This document shows positions 49,727 through 58,126 of a DNA stretch of 64,000 nt, piece by piece. The position numbers and the translations under genes were made by a program. Below the pieces are notes generated by a model that saw only the letters and a program-made list of their open reading frames with translations, made no database searches and was not told where the DNA came from. This stretch comes from Mycobacterium heckeshornense. GTDB lineage: Bacteria; Actinomycetota; Actinomycetes; Mycobacteriales; Mycobacteriaceae. Position 1 is the first letter of the stretch. Every line of letters begins with the position of its first letter. The DNA lies in the NCBI RefSeq assembly GCF_016592155.1, contig NZ_AP024237.1:3162001-3226000 (forward strand), in the 5' to 3' direction.

Positions 49727-50468
49727 CGGTCTCGGTCCACGTCGCGCCCAACACGATGTCCCAGCGGTAGCCGGTCGCGTACTCCGGCTGGGTGAGGTCA
49801 TGGTCGTATCCGGCGATCAGCCGGTTGCGGGCTGCGGGATCGGGGATTGACTGAAAGATCGGGTCGAACCCGAGCAGCGGATCGCCCGGAAAATACATCT
49901 GGGTGACCAGCCGCTGCGTGAAAGCCGTTCCGAAGACGGAAAAGTGGATATGCGCCGGACGCCAGGCGTTGTGGTGGTTGCGCCACGGGTACCGGCCGGG
50001 CTTGATGGTCAAAAACCGGTAGCTTCCGTCGGGTCCGGTCAGGCACCGGCCCACGCCGGTGAAATTCGGGTCGATCGGGGCCCGGTGCTGGTCGCGCCGG
50101 TGGCGGTAACGGCCGCTGGCATTTGCTTGCCAGATCTCGACGAGCTGCCCCGCCACCGGTCTGCCCGCCGCGTCCAGGACACTTCCGGTCACGATGATGC
50201 GCTCCCCGAGCGGCTCGCCGCGATGCCCCGCGGTGAGATCGGCGTCGTGCGGCTCGACGTCGCGATCGCCGAAGCACGGGGCCCAGCGCTCGATCTCCTC
50301 CGGGTCCGCCCAGACCAACGGAGATTCTGGGTGGCGCAACGCGCTGCTGCGATACGGCGGGTAGTCCAGCCGCGGCTGGGTTTCTGCCCCGCGGTAGCCG
50401 GCTGCGATGCGCGCGATCTCCGCGGTGATGTCGCGTTGGGTTGCGATACGCTTCGCGGCAGCTTCCAT
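49719..50468 (-). CDS. pcaH: protocatechuate 3,4-dioxygenase beta subunit
   Basis: 249 residues. The iron-binding part of the intradiol fold is complete: the Tyr in GRYRHRRDQH, the Tyr in KPGRYPWRN, and the two histidines in RPAHIHFSVFG. GQLVEIWQANASGRY is the conserved core strand. With PcaG it cleaves protocatechuate to 3-carboxy-cis,cis-muconate using O2. First gene of the leftward pcaHGBD group, presumably fed by the phthalate-type genes to the right. Confidence 0.94.
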   Translation of the reverse strand: MEAAAKRIATQRDITAEIARIAAGYRGAETQPRLDYPPYRSSALRHPESPLVWADPEEIERWAPCFGDRDVEPHDADLTAGHRGEPLGERIIVTGSVLDAAGRPVAGQLVEIWQANASGRYRHRRDQHRAPIDPNFTGVGRCLTGPDGSYRFLTIKPGRYPWRNHHNAWRPAHIHFSVFGTAFTQRLVTQMYFPGDPLLGFDPIFQSIPDPAARNRLIAGYDHDLTQPEYATGYRWDIVLGATWTETDG

Positions 50469-50552
50469 GAAGCGTGACGGTACTACGGTTTGGCGGCCTC
50501 CCCGCGGCCATCCACGGCGCTCGTCGATGACCGGCGTCGAGCGGTGTTCGGG

Positions 50553-51029
50553 TTACATCGCCCGCAAAAGCGCCTTTCTTCCCTTCACCCGAAGCTTGTG
50601 GACGGTCGAGTCGCGCAATTCCTTGATGCGACCGGCCATCTGGTTACCGAGCACGTCGAGTTCTTCGTCGCTGAGTTGCACCGGCGGCGGGGCAGGGATC
50701 ATGTCGCGTTCCTCTTCGTCAGCGTGTGCTTCGAGCACCCTGGCGAAGGAATGCCATTCGTCGTCGTAGCCCGGCGCGCTCGGTGAGGTACGAAGAAGCA
50801 CTGCCAGCTGGTCGATCACTTGGCGATGTTCGGCGTGCGCGACCGCAATCAGCTCGCCGGCAGCCGACATGGCCGGGTAATACAAGTCGTCTTCGATCCG
50901 GAAATGGATGTCCAGTTCCACCAGCAAGTCGTCGAGCACGTCTTGCCGCTCGGCCGGGGCCTCGCTGATTTTCCGCACCAGCCCTTTGATCACCTTGTGG
51001 TGGTCTTGCAGCACCGTGTACGCGTTCAC
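50553..51029 (-). CDS. hemerythrin-like (HHE) protein
   Basis: 158 residues from a GTG at 51029, overlapping the upstream Rieske gene by 4 bases. A four-helix bundle with the HHE iron motifs LQDHHKVIKGLV, ELDIHFRIEDDLYYPA, HAEHRQVIDQL and LEAHADEEERDMIP, enough His/Glu to bind a di-iron centre. Such proteins carry or sense O2, NO or peroxide. It is co-translated with a Rieske/DUF2231 membrane protein, which suggests an electron-transfer or redox-stress unit rather than aromatic catabolism. Confidence 0.9.
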   Translation of the reverse strand: MNAYTVLQDHHKVIKGLVRKISEAPAERQDVLDDLLVELDIHFRIEDDLYYPAMSAAGELIAVAHAEHRQVIDQLAVLLRTSPSAPGYDDEWHSFARVLEAHADEEERDMIPAPPPVQLSDEELDVLGNQMAGRIKELRDSTVHKLRVKGRKALLRAM

Positions 51030-51988
51030 TTGGCCACTCCCTTCGCCGCGTCGAGCGCGTGCTGGCCATCGCCGCGCAGCTCGATCATCCCGTCGTTGAT
51101 CCGCGTCTGATAGCACGGCAGCGGAGCCGCCGCCGGCCCGCGCAACACCTCTCCGGACTCGACGTCGAACCGTGACCCGTGCCACGGGCACACGATGCGC
51201 CCGCGATCGACCCAACCGTCAACCATCGGCGCCGCCAGGTGTGGGCAAAACTCGCCGAACGCCGACACCCCTCCATCGCCGTTGCGGCACAGGACTAATC
51301 CCACACCGTCGACCTCCACCCGCTGCGGCTTGCCGTCCTGCAGCGAGTCCACCGGCAGCACCGCCGTCCAGTCGCGAGTGCGCAGCCGCTTGCCCGATTG
51401 GTCGATGCCGATACCGGATTCGAACACCAACGCACCGCCCATGTAGCCGCTACCGACGGTGATTGCATAACCGAGCGCGCTGATCGCGATTCCCCGAAAA
51501 TGCCGGCCGCGGCGGCGCTCCCACCACGACATCAGGTAGAGGGCGGTGGCCATGACGTTCAACACGCCGTGCACCAGCCCGATACGACGCTCCTCCTGGT
51601 GAGTGTGCTGCCAATCGGTCACACCGGTAATCGCCGAGCCGACGTTGGCCAGGATGCCGAGGCCAAGCGCTCGCGAGGCAAACCGCGACGCGTCACGAAC
51701 CTCTGAGGCCGGCCGTCCGGGCAACACGCTGATCGCGTCCAGTGCAACGGTCGTGCCGATCGCCCCGCTGGTCAGCGACGCCAACGCCGGATGGACCGGA
51801 TGCCCGAGCCAGACACCGTTCAATGCGTTGGTGAGGTGATCGCGGGCACCGCCGAACGCGTTGTAAACGTAGCTGAGCATGTGCTCAAACCGGTAACTCG
51901 GCCGATCCAGCCACTTCTGGCGCCCGATCAACGCCAGCACCCGACTCCCGAAATTCTGGAACTGACCGGCGGGCGAGCGCTGAAGCAT
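51026..51988 (-). CDS. DUF2231 membrane protein with C-terminal Rieske [2Fe-2S] domain
   Basis: 320 residues from the ATG at 51988. The N-terminal two thirds is a DUF2231 membrane domain with GVWLGHPVHPALASLTSGAI and four helices (about 50-70, 95-115, 135-150 and 165-185). The C-terminal Rieske domain has FCPHLAAPMVDGW and IVCPWHGSRFDVESG, i.e. C-x-H and C-x2-H. The fusion anchors an Fe-S centre to the membrane and probably passes electrons to or from a quinone pool or the overlapping hemerythrin. Precise role unknown. Confidence 0.88.
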   Translation of the reverse strand: MLQRSPAGQFQNFGSRVLALIGRQKWLDRPSYRFEHMLSYVYNAFGGARDHLTNALNGVWLGHPVHPALASLTSGAIGTTVALDAISVLPGRPASEVRDASRFASRALGLGILANVGSAITGVTDWQHTHQEERRIGLVHGVLNVMATALYLMSWWERRRGRHFRGIAISALGYAITVGSGYMGGALVFESGIGIDQSGKRLRTRDWTAVLPVDSLQDGKPQRVEVDGVGLVLCRNGDGGVSAFGEFCPHLAAPMVDGWVDRGRIVCPWHGSRFDVESGEVLRGPAAAPLPCYQTRINDGMIELRGDGQHALDAAKGVAK

Positions 51989-52319
51989 GAGCGACCGTTT
52001 CTCCTCATATACAGGCTTCACAGGCTGATTACTTCCGTATCCGCGGTACACGTGCCGACCACGGTAACGGATGTCTTCGACTATTCCACAGCCGGCCGGT
52101 GTGAAATAGCTCATGCAGCAAACTCTCAGCAACAGCGGATATTTCGTTCAGCCGCGCGACGTCGGGTGTGCAACCACGGTGGAAGAGTCGGGGGGATTCC
52201 CAGCGCCGGTGCCCGCTCGATGCAGTCACCGCATGTTCGGCGTCTATTGACTGCACCGCCAGCCACCGGCATTCTAGATGACAGAATATCTCTCTGTATT
52301 ACAGACAACGGCGGTGCGC
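51989..52319. other. non-coding region between Rieske protein and dioxygenase operon
   Basis: 331 bp with no convincing gene. It must contain the promoters of the leftward Rieske-hemerythrin unit and the rightward dioxygenase operon. I see no clear IclR-type inverted repeat, and an in-frame ATG at 52278 is a possible alternative dioxygenase start. Confidence 0.5.
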
Positions 52320-53639
52320 GTGGAACTCTTCGACAGCGTCCGGCGCGGCATGATTCCCGCCCACATCTACAACGACCGGGGAATCTTCGAACTGGAAAAA
52401 GAGCGGTTGTTCAGCCGGGCCTGGATATATGTCGCGCATGAGTCAGAGATCCCGCAGGACGGCGACTACGTGGTGCGACGGGTGCTCGACGATTCGTTCA
52501 TCATCACCCGAGACTCGAATGGCACTGTGCGGGCGTTGTTTAACATGTGCCTGCACCGCGGCATGCAAGTGTGCCGCGCCGAGATGGGCAATGCCTCGAA
52601 CTTCCGCTGCCCCTACCACGGCTGGTCCTACCGCAACGACGGCCGACTGATCGGCCTGCCGTTTCATCGGGAGGCCTACGGCGGCGACGACGGCTTTGCC
52701 AAGAAAACCCAAACCCTGCTGCCCGCACCGAAGTTCGACAGCTACAACGGCTTGCTCTTCATCAGCATGGACGCCCACGCGCAACCGCTCGAGGACTTTC
52801 TCGGCGACTTCAGGTTCTACCTGGACTTCTATACCAGGCAGAGCCGCCACGGCCTCGACGTGCGCGGACCTCAGCGCTGGCGGATCAAGGCCAACTGGAA
52901 GATCGGCGCCGAGAATTTCGCCGGCGATATGTATCACACGCCACACACGCATACTTCGATCGTCGAGATCGGGTTGTTCCGCGAACCCAAAGCGCAGAAA
53001 CGCAAAGACGGTGCCACCTACTGGGCGGGCAGCGGCGGTGGTACCACCTACAAGCTGCCGCCCGGCAACTTCGACGAGCGTATGCGCTACGTCGGCTACA
53101 CCGACGACATGATCAGCAGGATCAAAGACGTCTGGACACCGAGGCAGCAACGACTGGTCGGCGACGACGGGTTCATGTTCTCGGCCGCGTCATGCTTCCC
53201 GAATCTGAGCTTCGTGCACAACTGGCCCAAGGTGCACGACGGCGATGACGACGTGGTGCCGTTCATCTCGATCCGGTTGTGGCAACCGATCAGTGAAAAC
53301 GAGACCGAAGTCTGCTCGTGGTTCGCGGTCGACTCCGCCGCTTCCACGGCGTACAAGCAGAAGTCCTACCAGGCCTACCTGATGTGTTTCGGGTCGACGG
53401 GCATGTTCGAACAAGACGACGTCGAGAACTGGGTATCGCTGACCAACACCGCCGGCGGTTCGATGGCACGGCGGCTGCTGTTGAACAGCCGGATGGGCCT
53501 GCTCGCCGACGACCGCCCGCTAGTCGAGGCACTGCCCGCGGGGTCGTTTCACGGGCCCGGACACGCACAGGTCGGCTACAACGAGCACAACCAGCGCCAG
53601 CTGCTGCGGCTGTGGGCCGATTATCTGGAGAAGCTATGA
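52320..53639 (+). CDS. aromatic ring-hydroxylating dioxygenase, large (alpha) subunit
   Basis: 439 residues if the GTG at 52320 is used (MELFDSVRRG-like N-terminus, as in homologues); an ATG 14 codons upstream is possible. The Rieske centre is MCLHRGMQVC ... RCPYHGWSY (C-x-H, C-x2-H, about 77-100). The catalytic mononuclear iron site is GAENFAGDMYHTPHTH (Asp-His-His, about 195-210). With the small subunit it adds O2 to an aromatic acid to give a cis-dihydrodiol. The following dehydrogenase, aldolase-type decarboxylase and the pca genes make phthalate the favoured substrate. Its ferredoxin and reductase are not in the window. Confidence 0.9.
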   Translation: MELFDSVRRGMIPAHIYNDRGIFELEKERLFSRAWIYVAHESEIPQDGDYVVRRVLDDSFIITRDSNGTVRALFNMCLHRGMQVCRAEMGNASNFRCPYHGWSYRNDGRLIGLPFHREAYGGDDGFAKKTQTLLPAPKFDSYNGLLFISMDAHAQPLEDFLGDFRFYLDFYTRQSRHGLDVRGPQRWRIKANWKIGAENFAGDMYHTPHTHTSIVEIGLFREPKAQKRKDGATYWAGSGGGTTYKLPPGNFDERMRYVGYTDDMISRIKDVWTPRQQRLVGDDGFMFSAASCFPNLSFVHNWPKVHDGDDDVVPFISIRLWQPISENETEVCSWFAVDSAASTAYKQKSYQAYLMCFGSTGMFEQDDVENWVSLTNTAGGSMARRLLLNSRMGLLADDRPLVEALPAGSFHGPGHAQVGYNEHNQRQLLRLWADYLEKL

Positions 53640-54154
53640 GAAATCCCCTGCCGTTCAATGATGTTCGGCACCTACAGGCGCACCAGTTCCTGATCGACGA
53701 AGCGTATCTGCTCGACGCTCAGGACTATGACGCGTGGCTGGATACCCTGACCGACGACATCCGCTACGTCATGCCGGTGCGGGTCACGACGGCGCGCGGT
53801 ACCGGGTTCGACACGTTACCGCAGATGGCCCACTTCGACGAGAACAAGCACTCGCTGTGCCGGCGGGTCGCCCGGTTTGCCACCGAGCACGCCTGGACCG
53901 AGGACCCGCCGTCGCGGCTGCGTCACTTCATCACCAATGTGCGCACCTTCGCCGGTCCCGACGACACTCATCTGCTCGTGCAATCCGCCGAACTGCTGTT
54001 CCGCAGCCGCGGCGACGTGAACGAGCCCGCGCTGCTGTCCTGCGCCCGCGAAGACGTGCTGCGTCATTGCGACACGCGATGGAAACTCGCGCGGCGCACT
54101 GTAATCGTCGACGAATCCGTGCTGCGCATGCAGAACCTGGCGGTGTTCCTATGA
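53636..54154 (+). CDS. aromatic ring-hydroxylating dioxygenase, small (beta) subunit
   Basis: 172 residues with the cystatin/NTF2-like fold of dioxygenase beta subunits: AHQFLIDEAYLLDAQDYDAW at the N-terminus, RLRHFITNVRTFAG in the core, and WKLARRTVIVDESVLRMQNLAVFL at the end. It is structural, stabilising the alpha3beta3 enzyme. The ATG overlaps the large-subunit stop (ATGA), giving equimolar coupling, and its own stop overlaps the next small gene. Confidence 0.92.
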   Translation: MRNPLPFNDVRHLQAHQFLIDEAYLLDAQDYDAWLDTLTDDIRYVMPVRVTTARGTGFDTLPQMAHFDENKHSLCRRVARFATEHAWTEDPPSRLRHFITNVRTFAGPDDTHLLVQSAELLFRSRGDVNEPALLSCAREDVLRHCDTRWKLARRTVIVDESVLRMQNLAVFL

Positions 54155-54375
54155 ACAATCAATCGTTCACCATCGCAAACGAATTCACCGAAGTGGTGGT
54201 GCGCAGGATCGATACCCGCAACGGGTCCCGACTGCTGATCGCCGCCCCCAAATCCGGGCAGTCGATCAGCTTGGATGCCCTGGAGCTGGAGGCATTGACG
54301 CGCCAGAACACGCGCACACTGGAGGCAATGGTCGGCAATACGCACGGCCCCCTGCTCCCGGATGAACCGCAATGA
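54151..54375 (+). CDS. 74-residue protein of unknown function in the dioxygenase operon
   Basis: Coupled on both sides by ATGA overlaps, which strongly supports its being a real gene. The protein is compact and mixed: FTEVVVRRIDTRNGSRLLIAAP suggests a beta hairpin and ISLDALELEALTRQNTRTLEAM a helix. It has no Cys, so it is not the missing ferredoxin. Its place between the oxygenase and dehydrogenase suggests an accessory or small structural role. No family recognised. Confidence 0.75.
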   Translation: MNNQSFTIANEFTEVVVRRIDTRNGSRLLIAAPKSGQSISLDALELEALTRQNTRTLEAMVGNTHGPLLPDEPQ

Positions 54376-55166
54376 CCGGCTGGCTGGACGGCAAGCGGGC
54401 CCTTGTGGTGGGCGGCGGCACCGGTATCGGCCGGGCCGTGGTTGATGCCTTCCTCGCTGAAGGCGCGAAAGTTGCTGTGCTAGAACTCGCCAGCGACAAA
54501 TGCGCGCTGCTGCGCCAACAGCTGCCAGACGTGCCCGTCGTCGAAGGGGATGCCATCGCCCGCGACGCCAACGAACGTGCGGTCGCAGCAGCGGTGGACG
54601 CCTTCGGCGGTCTGGACACCCTGGTCAACTGCGTGGGGATCTTCGACTTCTACAAGGGCATCTGCGACATCGACGCCGACGACGTCGCCATGGCGTTCGA
54701 CGAGATGTTTCACACCAACGTGCTGAGCCATCTGCAGTCGGTCAAAGCCGCTGTGCCCGCGCTGCGGGCCGGAACCGGTCCGTCGATCGTGTTGACCGAA
54801 TCGGCATCGTCGTTTTATCCGGGACGCGGCGGAATACTGTATGTGTCGTCCAAGTTTGCGGTACGCGGGCTGGTCACCACCCTCGCCCATGAACTGGCCC
54901 CGGCGATACGGGTCAACGGCGTGGCCCCGGGCGGCACCCTGGGCACCGACCTGCGTGGCCTGGCCAGTCTCGGGCTCGACACCGTCCGCCTCGACGACAC
55001 GCCCCACCGCGCGCGCGACCTCGCCGCGCGCACTCCGCTGCGCGTCGCGCTCACAGCCGAAGACCATGCGTGGAGTTTTGTGTTCTTGGCCTCCGACCGA
55101 TCGCGCGGCATCACCGGCGAAACCGCCCACCCCGACGGCGGATTCGGGCTGGGAGCCAAGCCGTGA
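54372..55166 (+). CDS. short-chain dehydrogenase, cis-dihydrodiol dehydrogenase type
   Basis: 264 residues with the SDR motifs VVGGGTGIGRAV (NAD-binding), LVNCVGIFDFY (NxxG-type), Ser in TESASSFYPG and YVSSK (catalytic Tyr-x3-Lys). The GIFDFY segment resembles the BphB family. It would rearomatise the cis-dihydrodiol made by the dioxygenase to a catechol-type diol, such as 3,4-dihydroxyphthalate. ATGA/GTGA overlaps couple it to the genes on either side. Confidence 0.9.
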   Translation: MTGWLDGKRALVVGGGTGIGRAVVDAFLAEGAKVAVLELASDKCALLRQQLPDVPVVEGDAIARDANERAVAAAVDAFGGLDTLVNCVGIFDFYKGICDIDADDVAMAFDEMFHTNVLSHLQSVKAAVPALRAGTGPSIVLTESASSFYPGRGGILYVSSKFAVRGLVTTLAHELAPAIRVNGVAPGGTLGTDLRGLASLGLDTVRLDDTPHRARDLAARTPLRVALTAEDHAWSFVFLASDRSRGITGETAHPDGGFGLGAKP

Positions 55167-55882
55167 CCGACTTTCAGCAACAGCGGGCACTGATCGCCCA
55201 GGCCTGCCGGGTGGCGGCCGCCCGCGGATTGGCCGACGGCATGCTCGGTCATCTCAGTTTGCGCATCGACGACGAACGGCTGCTGATCCGCTGCCGCAGC
55301 GACACCGACACCGGCGTGGCGTTTACCCACCCAGGTGACATCCGGCTGATCCGCTTTGACGGCACCGAGGCCGCCGCCGGCGAACTCGACGGTTACCGGG
55401 TACCCAACGAACTTGCTATCCACGTCGAAACCATGCTCGCGTACCCACACCACCGGGCCGTCGCCCATCTGCACCCGCCGGCCGTCGTCGCCGCCGACCT
55501 CGCCGGTATCGCTCTCCGGCCGATCTACGGGGCCTACGACATCGTGGGCGCGCGGCTGGCCCGTGACGGTGTGCCGGTGTACAAACGAGCAGTACTAATC
55601 CGAAACAGCTTGCTGGGCAAGGAAATGACTGCCGCAATGCGCGGTCGGCCGATTGTGATCTGCCGTGGGCACGGGATCACCAGTGCGGCAACCACCGTGC
55701 AACAAGCGGTGTTACAGGCAATCAGCCTCGATGCGCTGGCTCGGATGTCGTTACAGGTGCAAGCGGCCGGCGGCAGCCTGCGCGACATCGACGAACGAGA
55801 CTGGGACGACCTGCCGGACCTGGGCTCGGGTTTCACCGTCGAAGCCGCCTGGCGGCATGAGATCGCTCGCATCGGGGAATGA
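55163..55882 (+). CDS. class II aldolase/adducin-family protein, likely aromatic-acid decarboxylase
   Basis: 239 residues, GTG at 55163 overlapping the dehydrogenase stop. Class II aldolase fold: DGMLGHLSLRI at the N-terminus, HHRAVAHLHPPAVVAADL with the zinc histidines, and PIVICRGHGITSAA with another His. In phthalate clusters this family includes 3,4-dihydroxyphthalate 2-decarboxylase, which yields protocatechuate, the substrate of PcaGH encoded nearby. A cumate-type decarboxylase is an alternative. The function is inferred from context. Confidence 0.85.
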   Translation: MTDFQQQRALIAQACRVAAARGLADGMLGHLSLRIDDERLLIRCRSDTDTGVAFTHPGDIRLIRFDGTEAAAGELDGYRVPNELAIHVETMLAYPHHRAVAHLHPPAVVAADLAGIALRPIYGAYDIVGARLARDGVPVYKRAVLIRNSLLGKEMTAAMRGRPIVICRGHGITSAATTVQQAVLQAISLDALARMSLQVQAAGGSLRDIDERDWDDLPDLGSGFTVEAAWRHEIARIGE

Positions 55883-55883
55883 C

Positions 55884-56672
55884 CTACCCCAGCTGGTCGC
55901 CAATTTCCTTGGCGGCCTCCACCAGTGCTGCCGCGACGGCGGGGTATTGCGACTTGGGCAGCCGATGCTGCGGCGCAGCGACGTTCAGCGCCAGCGCCAG
56001 TCTGGGCGCGCGCGTCGGTATCGGCACGGCGACCGACGCGACGCCTTCCTCGCTTTCCTCGCGGTTGACCGCATAGCCGCGCTCCCGCACCCGCGCAAGT
56101 TCGGCTTCCAGCGCGGTACGTGACGTAATCGAATGCGGTGTAATGCTTTCCAGCTTCTCGTCTGGTAACAGCTGGTGTAGTTCCTGCTCCGACAACTGTG
56201 CGAGCATGGCCTTGCCTGTCGAGGTGCAGTGCGCCGGCATGGTGCGGCCCAACCGCGAAGCGACCCGGACCGCGCTCGGCCCTTCCACCGCGGCGATGAA
56301 CCGCACGGCGGCGCCGTCGAGCATGCCGACATGGACCGTTTCGCGCAGACGTGCACTGAGTGCACGCATTACCGGTGTGGCGGTGCGCTGAATGTCCATG
56401 CGGCCGAAGATCGCGAACGCCACACTGGTCAACGCCGGTCCCGGACGGTAGGCCCGCGACACCGGATCTTGTCGGACAAATCCGCGGTAGGCCAACATCG
56501 CCAGCAACCGGTGCGCGGTCGACGATGCCACACCCAGATAACGGCTGGCTTCGCTCAACCGGATCTCGGGCCGCTCGCCCAACAGCAACAGCAGCTTCAA
56601 CGCCTTGTCGACCGACTCGATCGGATACTGCGGCGCAGGCGAGTCAGCGGCATGCTGCTTCTTTTTCTGCAT
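55884..56672 (-). CDS. IclR-family transcriptional regulator
   Basis: 262 residues; ATG at 56672 (MQKKKQHAAD). The N-terminal winged helix is RLSEASRYLGVASSTAHRLL, and the C-terminal effector domain has RVASRLGRTMPAHCTSTGKAMLA and YAVNREESEEGVASVAVPI. IclR proteins often control aromatic-acid catabolism (PcaR, PobR, PhtR types). It converges on the dioxygenase operon with a 1-bp gap between stops, so its target promoter is likely the one before 52320 and perhaps pcaH. Confidence 0.9.
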   Translation of the reverse strand: MQKKKQHAADSPAPQYPIESVDKALKLLLLLGERPEIRLSEASRYLGVASSTAHRLLAMLAYRGFVRQDPVSRAYRPGPALTSVAFAIFGRMDIQRTATPVMRALSARLRETVHVGMLDGAAVRFIAAVEGPSAVRVASRLGRTMPAHCTSTGKAMLAQLSEQELHQLLPDEKLESITPHSITSRTALEAELARVRERGYAVNREESEEGVASVAVPIPTRAPRLALALNVAAPQHRLPKSQYPAVAAALVEAAKEIGDQLG

Positions 56673-56707
56673 GCCGGAGACGGTACCTGCGATAGCGTAC
56701 GAGCAGC

Positions 56708-57415
56708 ATGCCGACAAAACTCGCTGTCACCGCTCGGATCGCGGCCGTCTTGCTGACACTGACCGCCGCACTGGTCGCCTGCACCACATCGGTGTCGGGA
56801 CGCGCGGTGTTGGCGCCGCGTGAGCCGGCACCGGTGTCATCGTCCGGCGAGGCGGGCCCGCCGAAAGCCAAACCGCCCCCGATCTTCGCACGCGACCTGC
56901 TCCTGCACGACGGGGACAGCACCCCCCTCGGCCCGGCCGCCATGACCGAACTGGGCGACAGTTATTTCACCAGCGTGCGACCGCCCGAATGTTCGGCTGC
57001 GCTGTTGTTCAAAGGTTCACCACTTCGACCACCGCATTCCACCGATTACGCCGACTCGGCATACGGCTTCGGCGGCACAGCAATGTATAGCGAATCGGTC
57101 GACGTCTACGACAACGCTCTGGACGTCCACGAAGTGGTCTGGAATGGCTTTCGCGCGGTGTCCCGATGCACCGCCGAAGCCACCGGTATTGCCCCGCTGG
57201 GCGAATTTGGCGGGATGAGACTCAGCCAATACGGCGTGTCGGCCGATGGCGTGCTGGTGTGGACGATGACCCGCCCCGACTGGACCTGCGACTACGGGTT
57301 GGTCGCGGTGCCGCGGGCCGCACTGCTGTTGACGCTGTGTGACCACGAGTCCCGACTCCGTGTGGCGGACTGGGCCTCGACACGTCGGGCCCAGATCCTG
57401 GGCCGGTCCGCCTGA
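56708..57415 (+). CDS. lipoprotein with PknH-like sensor domain
   Basis: 235 residues: a signal peptide (residues 1-24, hydrophobic AAVLLTLTAALV) and lipobox LVAC with Cys25, followed by the typical mycobacterial TTSVSGRAV. The domain from about 60 resembles the extracellular PknH-type domain: RPPECSAALLFKGSPL and ADSAYGFGGTAMYSESVDVY, with conserved cysteines (PPEC, SRCT, DWTCDY, LCDH) likely forming two disulphides. Membrane-anchored on the outside; the ligand is unknown. The start lies 35 bp from the divergent IclR gene. Confidence 0.87.
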   Translation: MPTKLAVTARIAAVLLTLTAALVACTTSVSGRAVLAPREPAPVSSSGEAGPPKAKPPPIFARDLLLHDGDSTPLGPAAMTELGDSYFTSVRPPECSAALLFKGSPLRPPHSTDYADSAYGFGGTAMYSESVDVYDNALDVHEVVWNGFRAVSRCTAEATGIAPLGEFGGMRLSQYGVSADGVLVWTMTRPDWTCDYGLVAVPRAALLLTLCDHESRLRVADWASTRRAQILGRSA

Positions 57416-57442
57416 CCGCGCCCGGTCAGGCATGCTGTTCCC

Positions 57443-58126
57443 ATGACCGTGGTCTCCCTGCTGCAGGCCATTCCACCTGTGGCGGTCTACTTGGTGGTCG
57501 GCGCCGTGGTAGGGATCGAAAGCCTGGGCGTCCCGCTTCCCGGCGAGGTCGTGCTGGTCACGGCGGCACTGATGTCGTCGCACCACGAGCTGGCGGTGAA
57601 CCCCATCGGGGTCGGTGTCGCCGGAGTGATTGGCGCAGCGGTCGGTGACTCGATCGGTTACACGGTTGGCCGTCGACTCGGCATGCCGCTCTTCGACTGG
57701 TTGGGCCGACGTTTCCCGAAGCATTTCAGTCCCGGCCACATCGCCCTCGCCGAGCGCACGTTCGACCGCTGGGGGATGCGGGCGGTGTTTTTCGGACGGT
57801 TTATCGCGCTGCTGCGGATATTCGCCGGACCGCTCGCCGGCGCGCTCAAGATGCGTTACCCGCGATTCCTGCTGGCAAACGTGTCCGGTGCCATCTGCTG
57901 GGCCGGTGGCACCACCGCGCTGATCTACTACGCCGGGGTTGCCGCCGAACGCTGGCTGACCCGGTTTTCCTGGATCGCCCTGGTGGTCGCCGTCGTGGCC
58001 GGTGGCATCGCTGCCGCCCTGCTGCGCGAACGCACCGCCCGCGCCGTCGCCGAACTGGAAGCCGAGCACGCCGACAAAACCGGCACGGCTACGGGCAGCT
58101 GGCTGAAACCCGATGTCGCTCAATGA
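57443..58126 (+). CDS. DedA-family membrane protein
   Basis: 227 residues with the DedA/VTT pattern: AVVGIESLGVPLPGEVVLVTAALM (E and the re-entrant motif), GDSIGYTVGRRLG, FFGRFIALLRIFAGPLAGALKM and about five membrane segments. DedA proteins are half-transporters or scramblases for lipid carriers, including undecaprenyl phosphate, and help membrane homeostasis. Its last 38 bases overlap the convergent TetR gene. Substrate here unknown. Confidence 0.92.
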   Translation: MTVVSLLQAIPPVAVYLVVGAVVGIESLGVPLPGEVVLVTAALMSSHHELAVNPIGVGVAGVIGAAVGDSIGYTVGRRLGMPLFDWLGRRFPKHFSPGHIALAERTFDRWGMRAVFFGRFIALLRIFAGPLAGALKMRYPRFLLANVSGAICWAGGTTALIYYAGVAAERWLTRFSWIALVVAVVAGGIAAALLRERTARAVAELEAEHADKTGTATGSWLKPDVAQ

